Source of the DNA: Hordeum vulgare subsp. vulgare
Taxonomy: Eukaryota > Streptophyta > Magnoliopsida > Poales > Poaceae
Assembly (NCBI RefSeq): GCF_904849725.1
Contig: NC_058518.1
Span: 217,012,741-217,076,740 of the forward strand
Length of the DNA: 64,000 nucleotides
Direction of reading: 5' to 3'
How positions within the stretch are numbered: the stretch's first letter is position 1; each line of letters begins with the position of its first letter. A model generated the notes under the pieces. The model searched no databases and was not told the DNA's origin. It was given only the letters and a program-made list of their open reading frames with translations. Below, one piece after another: positions 1 through 10,390 of this stretch. The position numbers and the translations under genes are program-made.

Positions 1-319
1 ACAGGATGACGAAGGCCGACAGCTGCAGGATGGCGTTCGGCGCCAGGTGATGCGGCTGCAGGCCGTAGAAGATAAGCCAGTTGGAGTAGAAGGGGCTCGC
101 TAGGAGCCCGAAGCCCCGGTAGAATTGCTCGTCGAACACAACAATCTCTCCCTCTTCCGGTGTTGGGGCTGTCTCGACATCAGGGATCCGCACCAACACC
201 TCAGAGACCGGGGGCAACATTCGACGGTGGCGGAGTGCCTTGATACGACCGTCGCAGATCTCACTGCCGAGCCAAGCTCCGTGAGAAGAAGTCTTCTTCG
301 AGGAAGAGCCACTGACCAT
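1..319 (-). CDS. Antisense ORF of Tat element, Transposase_28-like N-terminus (partial, open at window edge)
   Basis: An uninterrupted minus-strand reading frame starts with ATG at 319-317 and is still open at base 1 (106 codons). After a Ser/Lys-rich start it contains EGEIVVF, then RGFGLLASPF, then FYGLQPHHLAPNAILQL. These are the hallmark blocks of the Pfam Transposase_28 family ('putative gypsy type transposon'), despite the name not a demonstrated transposase. Such ORFs are found in many grass Gypsy elements and their function is unknown. Here the ORF runs antisense to the LTR at 850, as in Tat-lineage elements. It has no stop or frameshift in the visible part, unlike almost everything else in the window. 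The start was chosen because it is the first ATG of the frame and lies about 150 bases below a TATA-like box (469-476). Confidence 0.75.
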   Translation of the reverse strand, partial: MVSGSSSKKTSSHGAWLGSEICDGRIKALRHRRMLPPVSEVLVRIPDVETAPTPEEGEIVVFDEQFYRGFGLLASPFYSNWLIFYGLQPHHLAPNAILQLSAFVIL

Positions 320-849
320 GACTGTGGGCGGCGGATGCTCGAGTAGGCTGGTGGCGCGACGACGAAGGAGAAGAAGAAGACCAAGGTGGACGGGCTCTTT
401 CTCTCGGGGCTCAGGGAGGAAAAGGGCGTCGATGCGGGGCGAGTGGCCTTCTCGGAACACCCGCATCCCATTTAAACCCCATGAAGCATTGTGGGGAGGT
501 CATCCGGTGCGAAGAGCCCCACTAACCTCGTGTATTATGGGCGGTAGCGCTTCCCGAAACCCAACCGTCGCAGAGTAAATCCTCAGAGGATATTCCATGT
601 GGAAGCCGAGGGGCCGTCGTGGCGGGACCCAGGGCCCAGGCCCGGCCCCGTCACCAGTAAGAACCATCATCACGCCAGGACGGGCCTGTTATGTGGCGCG
701 ATTTGCACAGCCTACGACGAAGCCGAGGCGCCGCTTCGAAGCCAGCCAACGACCCCTGCCGCAGGTGGCGGCAGGAATACAATGACAAAAATCAAGCCGG
801 TGAGGCCACCCGCCAGCATACGGCTGGCCTCTCCAGCTTCGGGGACTAC
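320..849. other. Non-coding 3' internal region of the Tat element
   Basis: This GC-rich stretch lies between the antisense ORF and the LTR. It holds the 5' leader and probable promoter of that ORF on the minus strand. Short ORFs on both strands show no recognisable protein motif. It ends in a purine-rich tract (CTTCGGGGACTAC) abutting the LTR, the probable polypurine tract. Confidence 0.55.
469..476 (-). promoter_or_regulatory. TATA-like box for the antisense ORF
   Basis: Minus-strand TTTAAATG lies about 150 bases upstream of the antisense ORF start at 319. The antisense ORF of the second Tat element has a comparable TTTAAATA upstream (46170-46177). Promoter function is inferred from position and similarity only. 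Confidence 0.4.
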
Positions 850-1244
850 TGTCGGGGGGATAACCCCGGGGTAGGCTCAGCGAGCCCGCTCCTTTATCTC
901 CGGCCCCAAAGGAATGACCAAGAACCCTTCTTCAAGTCCCAAACCCTCTGGCCGGCTAGGCAACTCCTACCGGCTAGGGGGCGAGACGGCCAATTCTCTG
1001 GCCGGACAGACAACACGTGTCGGCTAGAAGCAAGCCGGCCACCTCTTCCTGGCCGCCTAGGTCAAGGCAGCTGGCTAGGAACGAGGCGGCCGTAGCCAAG
1101 CCTACTAGCCAAGCGGGCTAGCCGACCGGGGATCTCAAGTCACATCAGATCGTCGGTCATGACGAGACCCTACGATTAAAGGTGGCTACGCGTCAGCAAA
1201 GGTATTGGATCGGAGTGCATGGCGGGTACCAGCGTCGGCGGCCA
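850..1244 (+). repeat. 3' LTR of the Tat element
   Basis: It starts TGTCGGGGGG directly after a polypurine-like tract and ends GGCGGCCA. Beyond 1244 the sequence switches to Athila-type internal sequence also seen near 7517. The LTR is GC-rich and about 395 bp, with several GGCTAG/GCCGGC-type repeats. The left boundary is firm; the right boundary is set by the switch and the CA end. Confidence 0.65.
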
Positions 1245-3239
1245 TGCCGAGTCGATGTGACCATCTCCTCCTTTTTGCCTCACAACCTCCGCCACACTCT
1301 ATTCCACCTATAGTGCTATATCCATGGTTCACGCTCATGTAATAGTGCGAAAACAATTACTTGGACAATACCGGGGTTGTGCATGATTTAAATTCTTTGT
1401 GTGGGGATGATGGAGCATAGCCAGACTATATGATTTTGTAGGAATAACTTTCTTTGGCCTTGTTATTTCAAAAGTTCATGATTACTTTACTAGTATGCTT
1501 GAAGTATTATTGTTTTCATGTCAATATTAAACTATTGTTTTGAATCTTATGGATCTGAACATTCATGCCACGATAAAGATGTTACAAAGAACAAATATGT
1601 TAGGTAGCATTCCACATCTAAAATTTGGTCATTATCACTTCCCTACTCGAGGACGAGCAGGAGTTAAGCTTGGGGATGCTTGATACGTCTCCAACGTATC
1701 TATATTTTTTGATTGTTCCATGCTATTATATTATCAAGTTGGGATGTCTTATATGCATTTATATGCCATTTTATATCATTTTTGGTTCTAACCTATTAAC
1801 TCAGTGCCTAGTGCTAGTTTCTGTTATTTCCGTGTTTTTGACCTTTTTCAGATAAGAATATTACACGGAGTCCAAACGGAATAAAACCCGCAGGATGATT
1901 TGTTCCGTAACAGAAGATACCCAGAAGACTTGAGAACCAAGGCAGGGGGTCTTGTTGGAGGTCACGAGCCCCCTAGGCGCGCACCAGGGGGGCGCCTAGC
2001 AGGCTCGTGGGCCCCCCTTGCCTCCTTTGCCCTACCTCTTTCGCCTATAAATTCCCTAAAATCCCAAACCCAACACAGAGAGCCACAAAAATACTTTTTT
2101 GCCGCCACAATCTTCTGTTTCTACGACATCCCATCGGGGGACCATTCTGGTGCCCTGTCGGAGGGGGATTCGGACATGGAGGGCTTCTTCATCAACACCA
2201 TTGCCTCTCCGTTGATGCATGACTAGTTCACCACAGACCTTCGGGTCCATAGCTCGTAGCTAGATAGCTTCTTCTCTCTCTTGGATCTTCAATACAAAGT
2301 TCTCCATGATCTTCATGGATATCTATCCGATGTAACTTTCTTTTGCGTTGTGTTTGTCGAGATCCAATGAATTGTGGATTTATGATCAGATTATCTATGA
2401 ATATTATTTGAGTCTCCTCTGATTTCTTATATGCATGATTTCGTATCCTTGTAATTCTCATTGAGTTATGGATTTCGTTTGGCCAAGTTGATCTATAATT
2501 CTTGCAATGGGAGAAGCGCTTGGTTTTGGGTTCATACCGTGCGGTGTCCTCACCTAGTGACAGAAGGGGTAGCGAGGCATGCATCGTGTTGTTGCCATCA
2601 AGGGTAAAAAGATCGGGTTTATATCATATTGCATGAATTTATCCCTCTACATCATGTCGTCTTGCTTAAGGCGTTACTCTGTTTGTTATGAACTAAATAC
2701 ACTAGATGCATGCTGGATAGCGGTCGATGTGTGGATTAATCGTAGTAGATGCAGAAAGTATCGGTCTACTTGTCTCGGACATGATGCCTACATGTATGAT
2801 CATTGCCTTAGATATCGTCATGACTTTGAGCGATTCTATCGATTGCTCGACAGTAATTCGTTCACCCACCGTAATACTTGCTATCATGAGAGAAGCTTCT
2901 AGTGAACACTATGGCCCCCGGGTCTATTTTACATATTATATATTCAGATTAACTTACAAAAATACAAAAATACTTTGCTGCACTTTTATTTATTTATTTA
3001 TATTTACCTATTATCACTATCAGATCTCACCTTGCAAGTAATCGTAAAGGGATTGACAACCCCTTTACCGCGTTGGGTGCAAGTTTGTTTGTTTTTGTGC
3101 AGGCGCATAGGTGCCTCATCTTGATACTCCTACTGGATTGATACCTTGGTTCTCAAATTGAGGGAAATACTTGTCTCTACTTTGCTGCATCACCCTTTCC
3201 TCTTCAAGGGAAAAACCAACGCAAGCTCAAGAAGTACCA
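1245..3239 (+). mobile_element. Athila-type (Sabrina-like) Gypsy element, 3' part
   Basis: The 3' tail of the internal region (1245-1679) is followed by a complete 3' LTR (1680-3239). The internal tail is collinear with 7517-7983 of the next element, including the block ending AGCTTGGGGATGC, the polypurine tract, just before TGATACG. The LTR stops at its natural end and is followed immediately by the middle of another LTR of the same family. The simplest reading is that this element inserted into the 5' LTR of the neighbouring element. Its 5' part is displaced beyond the window by the Tat insertion at 1244. Confidence 0.7.
1680..3239 (+). repeat. Athila/Sabrina-like 3' LTR (about 1.56 kb)
   Basis: It begins TGATACGTCTCCAACGTATC, which is a 7-bp inverted repeat around CTCCA, and ends with the family motif CAACGCAAGCTCAAG then GTACCA. 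It is collinear over its full length with the LTRs at 7984-9547 and 19028-20600. A TATA-like TATAAATT is at 2046-2053, in the place where the other copies have theirs. Short ORFs inside it are chance. Confidence 0.8.
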
Positions 3240-4326
3240 TCTACCGGAAAGGGAATTAATCACGGAGGGCATTAAATCAACTCCATTGCCCCTCCGATGA
3301 AACGCGGGTAGTTCACCATAGACCTACCGGTCCATAGCTCGTAGCTAGATGGCTTCTTCTCTCTCTTTGATCTTGAATACCATATTCTTCATGATCTTCA
3401 TGGATATCTATCCGTTGTAATACTCTTTTGCGGTGTGTTTTTCGAGATATAATGAATTGTGAGTTTATGTTTAGATTATCTATGAATATTATTTGAGTCC
3501 CTTCTGAATTCTTATATGCATGATTTCATATATTTGCAAGTATCTTTGAGTTATTGGTTTGGTTTTGCCAACTAGAATGGTAATTCTTGCAATGGGAGAA
3601 GTGTTTAGTTTTGGGTTCAATCTTGTGGTGTCCTCACCCAATGATAGTAGGGATATTGAGGCAATTATTCTATTTTTGCCATCGAGGATAAAAAGATGGG
3701 TTTTTTTTATCATATTTCTTGAGTTTATCCCTCTACATCATGTCATCTTACTTAATGTGTTACTCTATTCTTCATCAACTTAATACTATAGATGCAAGCA
3801 GGAGTCGATTGATGTGTGGAGTAATAATAGTAGATTCAGAAGCGTTTCGGTCTACTTGACATGGACGTGATGCCTATATGCATAATTATTGCATTGGGTA
3901 TCTTCATAATTATCCGCTTTTCTATCAATTGCTCGACAATAATCTGTTCACCCACTGTATTAATTTCCTTTATGAGAGAAGCCTCTAGTGAAACCTATGG
4001 CCCTTGGGTCTATTTTCCATATTATACCTTTAGATCTATAAACCAAAAATACTTTGCTGGAATTTATTTACTTTTGTTTCCACAATCTCTATATATATCT
4101 CTATTAGATCGCATCCTTGCAAATAACTCTAAAGGTTTTGACAACCCCTTTATAGCGTTGGGTGCAAGTATTTGATTCTTTGTGCAGGTACTACTATTGG
4201 GGCCTTCTTGTTCCTCCTACTAGATTTATACCTTTCTTCTCAACAAACTGAGGGAAATACTTGTCTACTTTGCTGCATCACTCTTTCCTCTTCAAGGGAA
4301 AACCAACGCAAGCTCAAGAGGTAGAA
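3240..4326 (+). repeat. Athila/Sabrina-like 5' LTR, truncated on the left
   Basis: The sequence enters the LTR family in its middle at a CCGGAAAGGGAATTAATCACG block, which corresponds to about 8466 in the 3' LTR. It then runs collinearly to the LTR end (CAACGCAAGCTCAAGAGGTAG). The U3 part is absent here because another LTR copy abuts it. Confidence 0.75.
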
Positions 4327-4337
4327 AGAAGGATTTC

Positions 4338-4355
4338 TGGCAACGTTGCAAGGGA
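4338..4355 (+). other. Primer-binding site (Asp-tRNA type), degraded
   Basis: TGGCAACGTTGCAAGGGA follows the LTR end by about a dozen bases. It resembles the TGGCGCCGTTGCCGGGGA primer site used by Athila-type elements (complementary to the tRNA-Asp 3' end), with four differences. The matching site of the third copy is at 20612-20629. Confidence 0.65.
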
Positions 4356-4602
4356 GGATACATAGCAAGATCAAGCCTACCAAGTACCCATCACAAACTC
4401 ATATCTTGTATTTAATTTATTTGACGTTTGCATATCGTTTTCCTCTTCCCCACTTCTAAAATGATTTTCAGAAAATACCAAAAATATTTGGGTTTTTATT
4501 CGCCCTCTTTTCAGTTTGCCTCTTTGCTTGTTTGGTATCTTTGCTTGTATTACCATGTGCCTTCTACTTGCTTGCATCTTTCCTTGCTAAAAATCTATCT
4601 AC

Positions 4603-5013
4603 ATGGATCCTCATCCACTTGCTAATATTTTCAAAAGGCCAAATTATGATGAATCAATTGCATGTGAGGTGAGTGCACTTGATTATCTCTATGAAGTTTG
4701 TTTGAAAATCATGAATCTGGAAATTTTGATGAAGTGTTGAAAGAAGAAATTCAGAAAGTGATTCGTGATAGCTCCTTTGATTGAAACACATGATTTCATT
4801 GACGTTACTATAAATTCGATTAATGTTAATTATGTTAATGGTATGCAAAACTACAATCTTGGGGATGATAATCTTGTCATGTCCACTACTCGTTGTAATG
4901 ATCATGATTGGGGTGACGCTTCTTATGATCTTGAAAATTTATTTAATCCTCATGATGAATATGAAGGGTGTCAACTTTGCATGCGTGTAGATCATGAAGA
5001 TTTTTTTATATGA
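4603..5013 (+). pseudogene. gag-like ORF of the Athila-type element (two in-frame stops)
   Basis: An ATG at 4603 opens MDPHPLANIFKRPNYDE and the frame runs to 5013 with stops at 4738-4740 and 4759-4761. The middle is Asn/Asp-rich (NYVNGMQNYNLGDDNLVMST, then HDWGDASYDLENLFNPHDE). I see no zinc knuckle and no catalytic motif. The place, just downstream of the primer site, is that of gag, so the protein is probably a decayed structural or non-autonomous-element ORF. I do not recognise a known domain. Beyond 5013 frames are broken and AT-rich. Confidence 0.5.
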
Positions 5014-7983
5014 TAGCTATGTTTTTGAATTTATTCATGATGCTACTGAAAATACTATGAGAGAGGAATATGTGATTTTACATATTGCAATAATATCAAG
5101 TTTCTTCTCTATGTGCTGAAAATTTTGAAGTTATACTTGTTTTGCCTTCCTATGCTAATTTATTCTTGTTCCCATAATTTGTGTGCTCACAAAATCCCTA
5201 TGCACATGAAGTGGGTTAGACTTAAATATGATTTCCATGTGATTCATGATGCTCTCTTTATGTTTCAATTCTTTACCTTTACGCGAGCATCATTGAAATC
5301 ACTATGCCTAGCTAGGAGCGTTAAACAATAGCGGTTTTTGGGAGGCAACCCAATTTTATTTTTATGATTTTGTTTTTGCTTCTGTTTTTGAGTGCTGAAC
5401 ACATTATTACCTACGAAATAATTGTGTTTTCTTGTTTTAATTAGTGTTTGAACCATGTAAGACCTTTGGGATGGTCTACGGTGTTTGCAAGTTGATTTTG
5501 CTGAAAAACAGAAACTTTCGCTATGAGTCTAGGAATTTTATAAATTCACTGGAAAGTGCTTTTGATCTAAATGTTTTACACAAGATTGGTTTACAAAGTT
5601 TCTAGATCTTCCTAATTTTTCAGAATTGTTGGAGTTTCGTAAGTATTTGAAGTAAACAGATTGCTACAGACTGTTCTTTTTTTTGATAGATTCTGTTTTC
5701 TTTGTGTTGTTTGCTTATTTTCATGAATCTATGGGTTTGTATCAGGGGGGGGTATGAACCATGGAGAAGTCGGAATACAGAAAATATTACATCAATATAA
5801 ATAAAGAGTAAGTTCAGAAAAGTACCTAAAGTAGTGATTTATTTTTCTTAAACTAACGGATCTCATGAGTTTTCTGTTGAGTTTTGTGTTGTGAAGTTTT
5901 CAAGTTTTAGGTAAATATTTGATGGAATACAGAATAAGGAGTGGCAAGAGCCTAAGCTTGGGGATGCCCAAGGCACCCCAAGCCATATTTAAGGATACCA
6001 AAGATCTTAGCTTGGGGATGCCCCAGAAGGCATCCCCTCTTTCTTCTTCAATCCATCGGTAAATTTACTTGAGGCTATATTTTTATTCACAACATGATAT
6101 GTGTTTTGCTTGGAGCATCTTGTATGATATGAGTATTTACTTTTTAGTTTTTCACAATCATCCTTGCTACACACATCTTTTGATAGAGTCACGCTGAATC
6201 GTGAATTTATTAGAATACTCTTTGTGCTGTTTTATACAACTTATATCTTTTGAGCTAGGCAATGTTACTCTAGTACTGCACTTATATCTTTGAGAGCACG
6301 GCGGTGTTCTGTTTTATACAAATTATTAAACTCTTGTGCCTCACTTATATTATTTTGAGAGTTCTTTAAACAACATGGTAATATGTTCAGGTTATGAATT
6401 TAGTCCTAATGTAATAGGCATCCAAGAGGGATATAATAAAAACTTTCATATTAAGTGCATTGAATATGATGAGAAGGTCAATTCCTTGCATATAGTTTTG
6501 AGATGTGAAGATGGTAATATGAGAGTCATGCTAGTATGTAATTGTGAATTATAAGTACTTGTGTTAAAGCTTGTGATTCATGCAGCATGCACGTATGGTG
6601 AACCGCTATGTGATGAAGTCGGAGAATGATTTGTTTAATGATTTTCAACCTTTGTGCGGAGGTTGGGATCACGTGATGGTTAACTCCTACCAACCCTTCC
6701 CCTAGGAGCATGTGTCTAATACTTTGCTTCGATAACTAATAGGCTTTTGCAATAAGTATGTGAGTTCTTTATGACTAATGTTGAGTTCATGGATTATACG
6801 CACTCTCACCCTTCCATCTTTGCTAGCCTCTATAGTACCGTGCAACTTCCGCCGGTACATTAAACCCACCTTCCTCAAAACAGCCACCATATATTTTCTT
6901 GAAAACAACCACCATATCTACCTTTTACGGCATTTTCATAGCCATTCCGAGAAATATTGCCATGCAACACCACAGTCTCATTTTTATGACACGCACCACA
7001 CTTCCATATTGCTTATATAGTCATGCTTTGTTCTAGATAGCGAGTTGTAATCTGTGAGTTGTATGTAAATAAAAATGTGATGATTTTGCATTATTAGAGC
7101 ATTGTCCCGTGTGAGAAAAGGATGATGGAAGCTATGATTCCCTCACAAGTTGGGATGAGTCTTCGAACTTTACAAAAAATAAAAGAGGCGAGCGAAGCAG
7201 ATACAAAATAAAAGAGGGCAAAGAAGCCCATACAAAAAAAGAAAAAAGGGGAAAAAGAATAAAAAATGAAAGAAAGATAAAAGGGACAATGTTACTATAT
7301 TTTTCCACACTTGTGCTCCAAAGTAGCACCATGTTCTTCATAGAGAGTCTCCTATTTTGTCACTTTCATATAACTAGTGGAATTACATCTTTTGCACAAC
7401 CACTTAGTTTTCTTTTTTGAGCTTTCATGCACTTATAGATCTAGTGCATTTTTGCATGGCAATCCCTACTCACTCACATTAATATCTATTGATGGGCATC
7501 TCCATAGCCCGTTGATATGCCTAGTTGATGTGAGACTATCTTCTCCTTTTTTTGCAACCTCCACTACACTCTATTCCACCTATAGTGCTATATCCATGGC
7601 TCATGCTCATGTATTGCGTGAGAGTTGAAAAGGTTTGATAACACAAAAGGTGTGAAACAATTGCTTGAATTTCACCGGGGTTGTGCATGATTTAGATACG
7701 TTGTGTGGTGAAGATGCAGCATAGCCAAACCATATGATTTTGTAGGGATAACTTTCTAAGACCATGTTGTTTTGAAAGGAAGCAATTGCCTTATTAGTAT
7801 GCTTGAAATATTATTATTTTTATGTCAATATTAGACTTTTGTTTTGAGTCTTACGGATCTGAATATTCATGCCACAATAGAGAATATTACATTAATAAAT
7901 ATGCTAGGTAGCATTCCACATCAAAAATTCTGTTTTTATCATTTACCTACTCGAGGACGAGCAGGAATTAAGCTTGGGGATGC
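5014..7983 (+). other. Coding-poor 3' internal region of the Athila-type element with polypurine tract
   Basis: This is AT-rich sequence with no supported gene. Landmarks are a GCCTAGCTAGGAGCGTTAAAC / GGGAGGCAACCCAATTTT block (about 5307-5358), two strong hairpins at 5956-6037, an A-rich purine tract (7170-7290), and the block ATTCCACCTATAGTGCTATA (7572-7591) also present at about 1300. It ends AAGCTTGGGGATGC, the polypurine tract before the 3' LTR. Short ORFs on both strands look like chance. Confidence 0.6.
5956..6037 (+). repeat. Two adjacent perfect-stem hairpins built on polypurine-like motifs
   Basis: The first stem is GCTTGGGG (5956-5963) with CCCCAAGC (5976-5983) and a 12-base loop. 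The second is GGGGATGCC (6014-6022) with GGCATCCCC (6029-6037) and a 6-base loop. Both left arms overlap AGCTTGGGGATGC, the same string that forms the element's real polypurine tract before the 3' LTR. Confidence 0.7.
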
Positions 7984-9547
7984 TGATACGTCTCCAACGT
8001 ATCTGTAATGTTTTATTATTCCATGTTATTATATTATCTGTTTTGGATGTTTTATATGCATTAATATGTTGTTTTATATTAATTTTTGGACTAACTTGTT
8101 AATCTAGAGCCTAGTGCCAGTTTCTGTTTTTTCCACATTTTTGAGTATTGCAGAAACGGAATATTAAACGGAGTCCAAACGGAAAAAAATATCCGGAAAG
8201 ATTTTTCTTGGACCAGAAGACACCCAGCAAACTTTGAGTAGGGGGCAGGGCATCTGCCGGGAGGCCACAAGCCTACATGGCGCGTCCTAGGGGGTGGCCG
8301 CGCACCCTGGCTTGCGGTCCCCTTGCAAGTCTCCTAACCCTATTATTTGGCCTATAAATACCCAAATATCCCCGTATTGCAAAAAATAGCAACAAAAATA
8401 CTTTACCGCCGCCGGGAGCCTCTGTTCCCGTGATATCAAATCTGGGAGCCTTTTCCGGTAATCTGCCGGAAAGGGAATTGATCATGGTGGGGATCGACAT
8501 CAACTCCATTGCCCCTCCGTGAAGCGTGAGTAATTCACCACAGACCTAGGGGTCCATATTTTAGCTAGATGGCTTATTCTCTATCTTTGATCCTCAATAC
8601 CATGTTCTTCATGATCTTCATGGAGATCTATCCGATGTAATACTCTTCTACGATGTGTTTGTCAAGATCCTATGAATTGTGAGTTTATATTCAGATTATC
8701 TATGAATATTATTTGATTCTCTTCTGAATTCTTATATGCATGATTTCATATCTTTGCAAGTCTCTTCGAGTTATTATCTTGGTTTGGACAACTAGATTGG
8801 CAATTCTTGGAATGGGAGAAGTGTTTAGTTTTGGTTTGAATCTTGCGGTGTTCTCACCTAGTGACAAAGTAGGGGTAGTGAGGCACGTATTGTATTGTTG
8901 CCATAGAGGATAAAAAGATGGGCTTTTCATCATATTTCTTGAGTTGATCCCTCTACATCATGTCATCTTAATTAATGCGTTACTCTGTTCTTCATGAACT
9001 TAATATTGTAGATGCAGGCAGGAGTGGGTCGATGTGTGGAGTAATAGTAGTAGATGCAGAATCATTTCGGTCTACTTGACACGAACGTGATGCCTATATT
9101 CATAATCATTGCCTTGGATATCGGCATAATTATTTGCTTTTCTATTAATTTCTCAACAGTAATTTGTTCACCCACCGTATTACTTTCCTTTATGAGAGAA
9201 GCCTCTAGTGAAACCTATGGCCCCCGGGTCTATTTTCCATGTTATACTTTCAGATCAATAAACTAAAAATACTTTGATCCAATTTATTTTCTTTTGTTTC
9301 CGCAATCTTTATATCTATCTCTATAAAATCTCACCCTTGCAAATAACTCTCAAGGGATTGACAATCCTTTTATAGTGTTGGGTGCAAGTGTTTGATTCTT
9401 TGTGTAGGTACTACTATTGGGGCCTTGCTTGTTCCTCCTACTGGATTGATTCCTTGGTTCTCAACAAATTGAGGGAAATACTTATCTACTTCGTTGCATC
9501 ACCCTTTCCTATTCAAGGCAAAACCAACACAAGCTCAAGAGGTAGCA
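7984..9547 (+). repeat. Athila/Sabrina-like 3' LTR (1,564 bp)
   Basis: A full LTR starts TGATACGTCTCCAACGTATC directly after the polypurine tract and ends AGCTCAAGAGGTAGCA. A TATA box TATAAATA is at 8353-8360, followed by the R/U5 part with the GATCTTCATGGAGATCTATCC block. After 9547 the sequence changes within a few tens of bases to BARE-type gag. Confidence 0.8.
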
Positions 9548-9579
9548 AACAACATCTCACAGTGTAGCTCCCCTTTATT

Positions 9580-10390
9580 TTTGATATATTTCTAGAGAAA
9601 ACTAAGTTGAAAGATGATAGTAGCAATTATGCAGATTGGTTCTGTAAACTGAGGATTATCCTCATTTCTGCACAGAAGGCTTATGTCCCTAATGCACTAC
9701 TTGGTGTTCCACCCCTCAACCATCGTATGTGGATGTTGAGAACATTTGATAGACATGCTTTTGATGACTAGTTCATAGTTCAGTGTATCATTCTTTACGA
9801 CTTCAAATTGAGTATCCAAAGACATTTTGAACATCACGAAGCATATGAGATGTTCCATGAGCTGAAATTGGTATTTCAGTCTCGTGCGTGTGTTGAGAGG
9901 TAGGATACCTCTGACAAGATTCTTTGCATGAAATTTGAAGGTGAATAGCTCAATCGTGAGCATGTGCTCAGATTGTCTGGGTGCTACAATCACTTGAATC
10001 TAGTGGGAGTTGACCTTCCAGATAAGATAGTGATTGACATAGTTCTCCAAGTCATTACCACCAAGCTACTGGAGCTTCGAGATGAATTATAACATGCGAG
10101 GGATGGAGATGTGAGCTATTCACGATGTTTTACACCGCGAAGGTAGAAACCAAGAAGGAGCATCAAGTGTTGATGGTTTGCAAAAGCACTAGTTTCAAGA
10201 AGGGCAAGGGCAAGAAGGAAACTTCAAGAATGGCAAGTCAGTTGTTGCTCCAATGAAAAAAACCAAGGTTGAACCCAAACACGAGACCGAGTGCTTCTAA
10301 TGTGAGGGCAACGGTCACTGAGAGCGAAACTACCCCAGATGCTTGGTAGATAAGAAGGTTGGCAGTGTTAACAAAAGTATATTTGATAAA
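9580..10390 (+). pseudogene. gag: BARE-type gag, decayed
   Basis: Frames spell NYADWFCKLRIILISAQKAYV near the left end and later a block around FHELKLVFQSRACVER, both characteristic of BARE-1 Gag, the capsid-forming protein. Stops and shifts interrupt it. The nucleocapsid zinc knuckle (10292-10332) is visible but destroyed: one stop follows C-F, a second follows the His, and the last Cys position reads Tyr. A Lys-rich block (about 10195-10225) precedes the knuckle, as in the family. The N-terminus is absent because the Athila LTR abuts it. Confidence 0.8.

Larger units (their letters stand above)
1..1244 (+). mobile_element. 3' end of a Tat-lineage Gypsy retrotransposon
   Basis: This is the right end of a Ty3/Gypsy element in plus orientation. 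It holds an antisense ORF (1-319, minus), a non-coding stretch, a purine-rich tract just before 850 and a 395-bp LTR (850-1244) with TG and CA ends. An antisense ORF between pol and the 3' LTR is typical of plant Tat-lineage elements such as maize Grande. From about 1245 the sequence matches the 3' internal region of the Athila-type element further right (about 7517 onwards), so this element inserted into an Athila-type copy. Its pol and 5' LTR lie outside the window. Confidence 0.7.
3240..9547 (+). mobile_element. Athila-type (Sabrina-like) Gypsy element, nearly complete but coding-poor
   Basis: The order is a 5'-truncated LTR (3240-4326), a primer-binding site (4338-4355), an internal region (4327-7983) with one gag-like ORF and no recognisable pol, a polypurine tract and a complete 3' LTR (7984-9547). 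Lack of pol in a 3.7-kb internal region suggests a non-autonomous element. The missing half of the 5' LTR is explained by insertion of the preceding Athila-type element. The 3' LTR ends exactly where BARE-type gag sequence begins, so this element probably inserted into the BARE gag. Confidence 0.75.
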
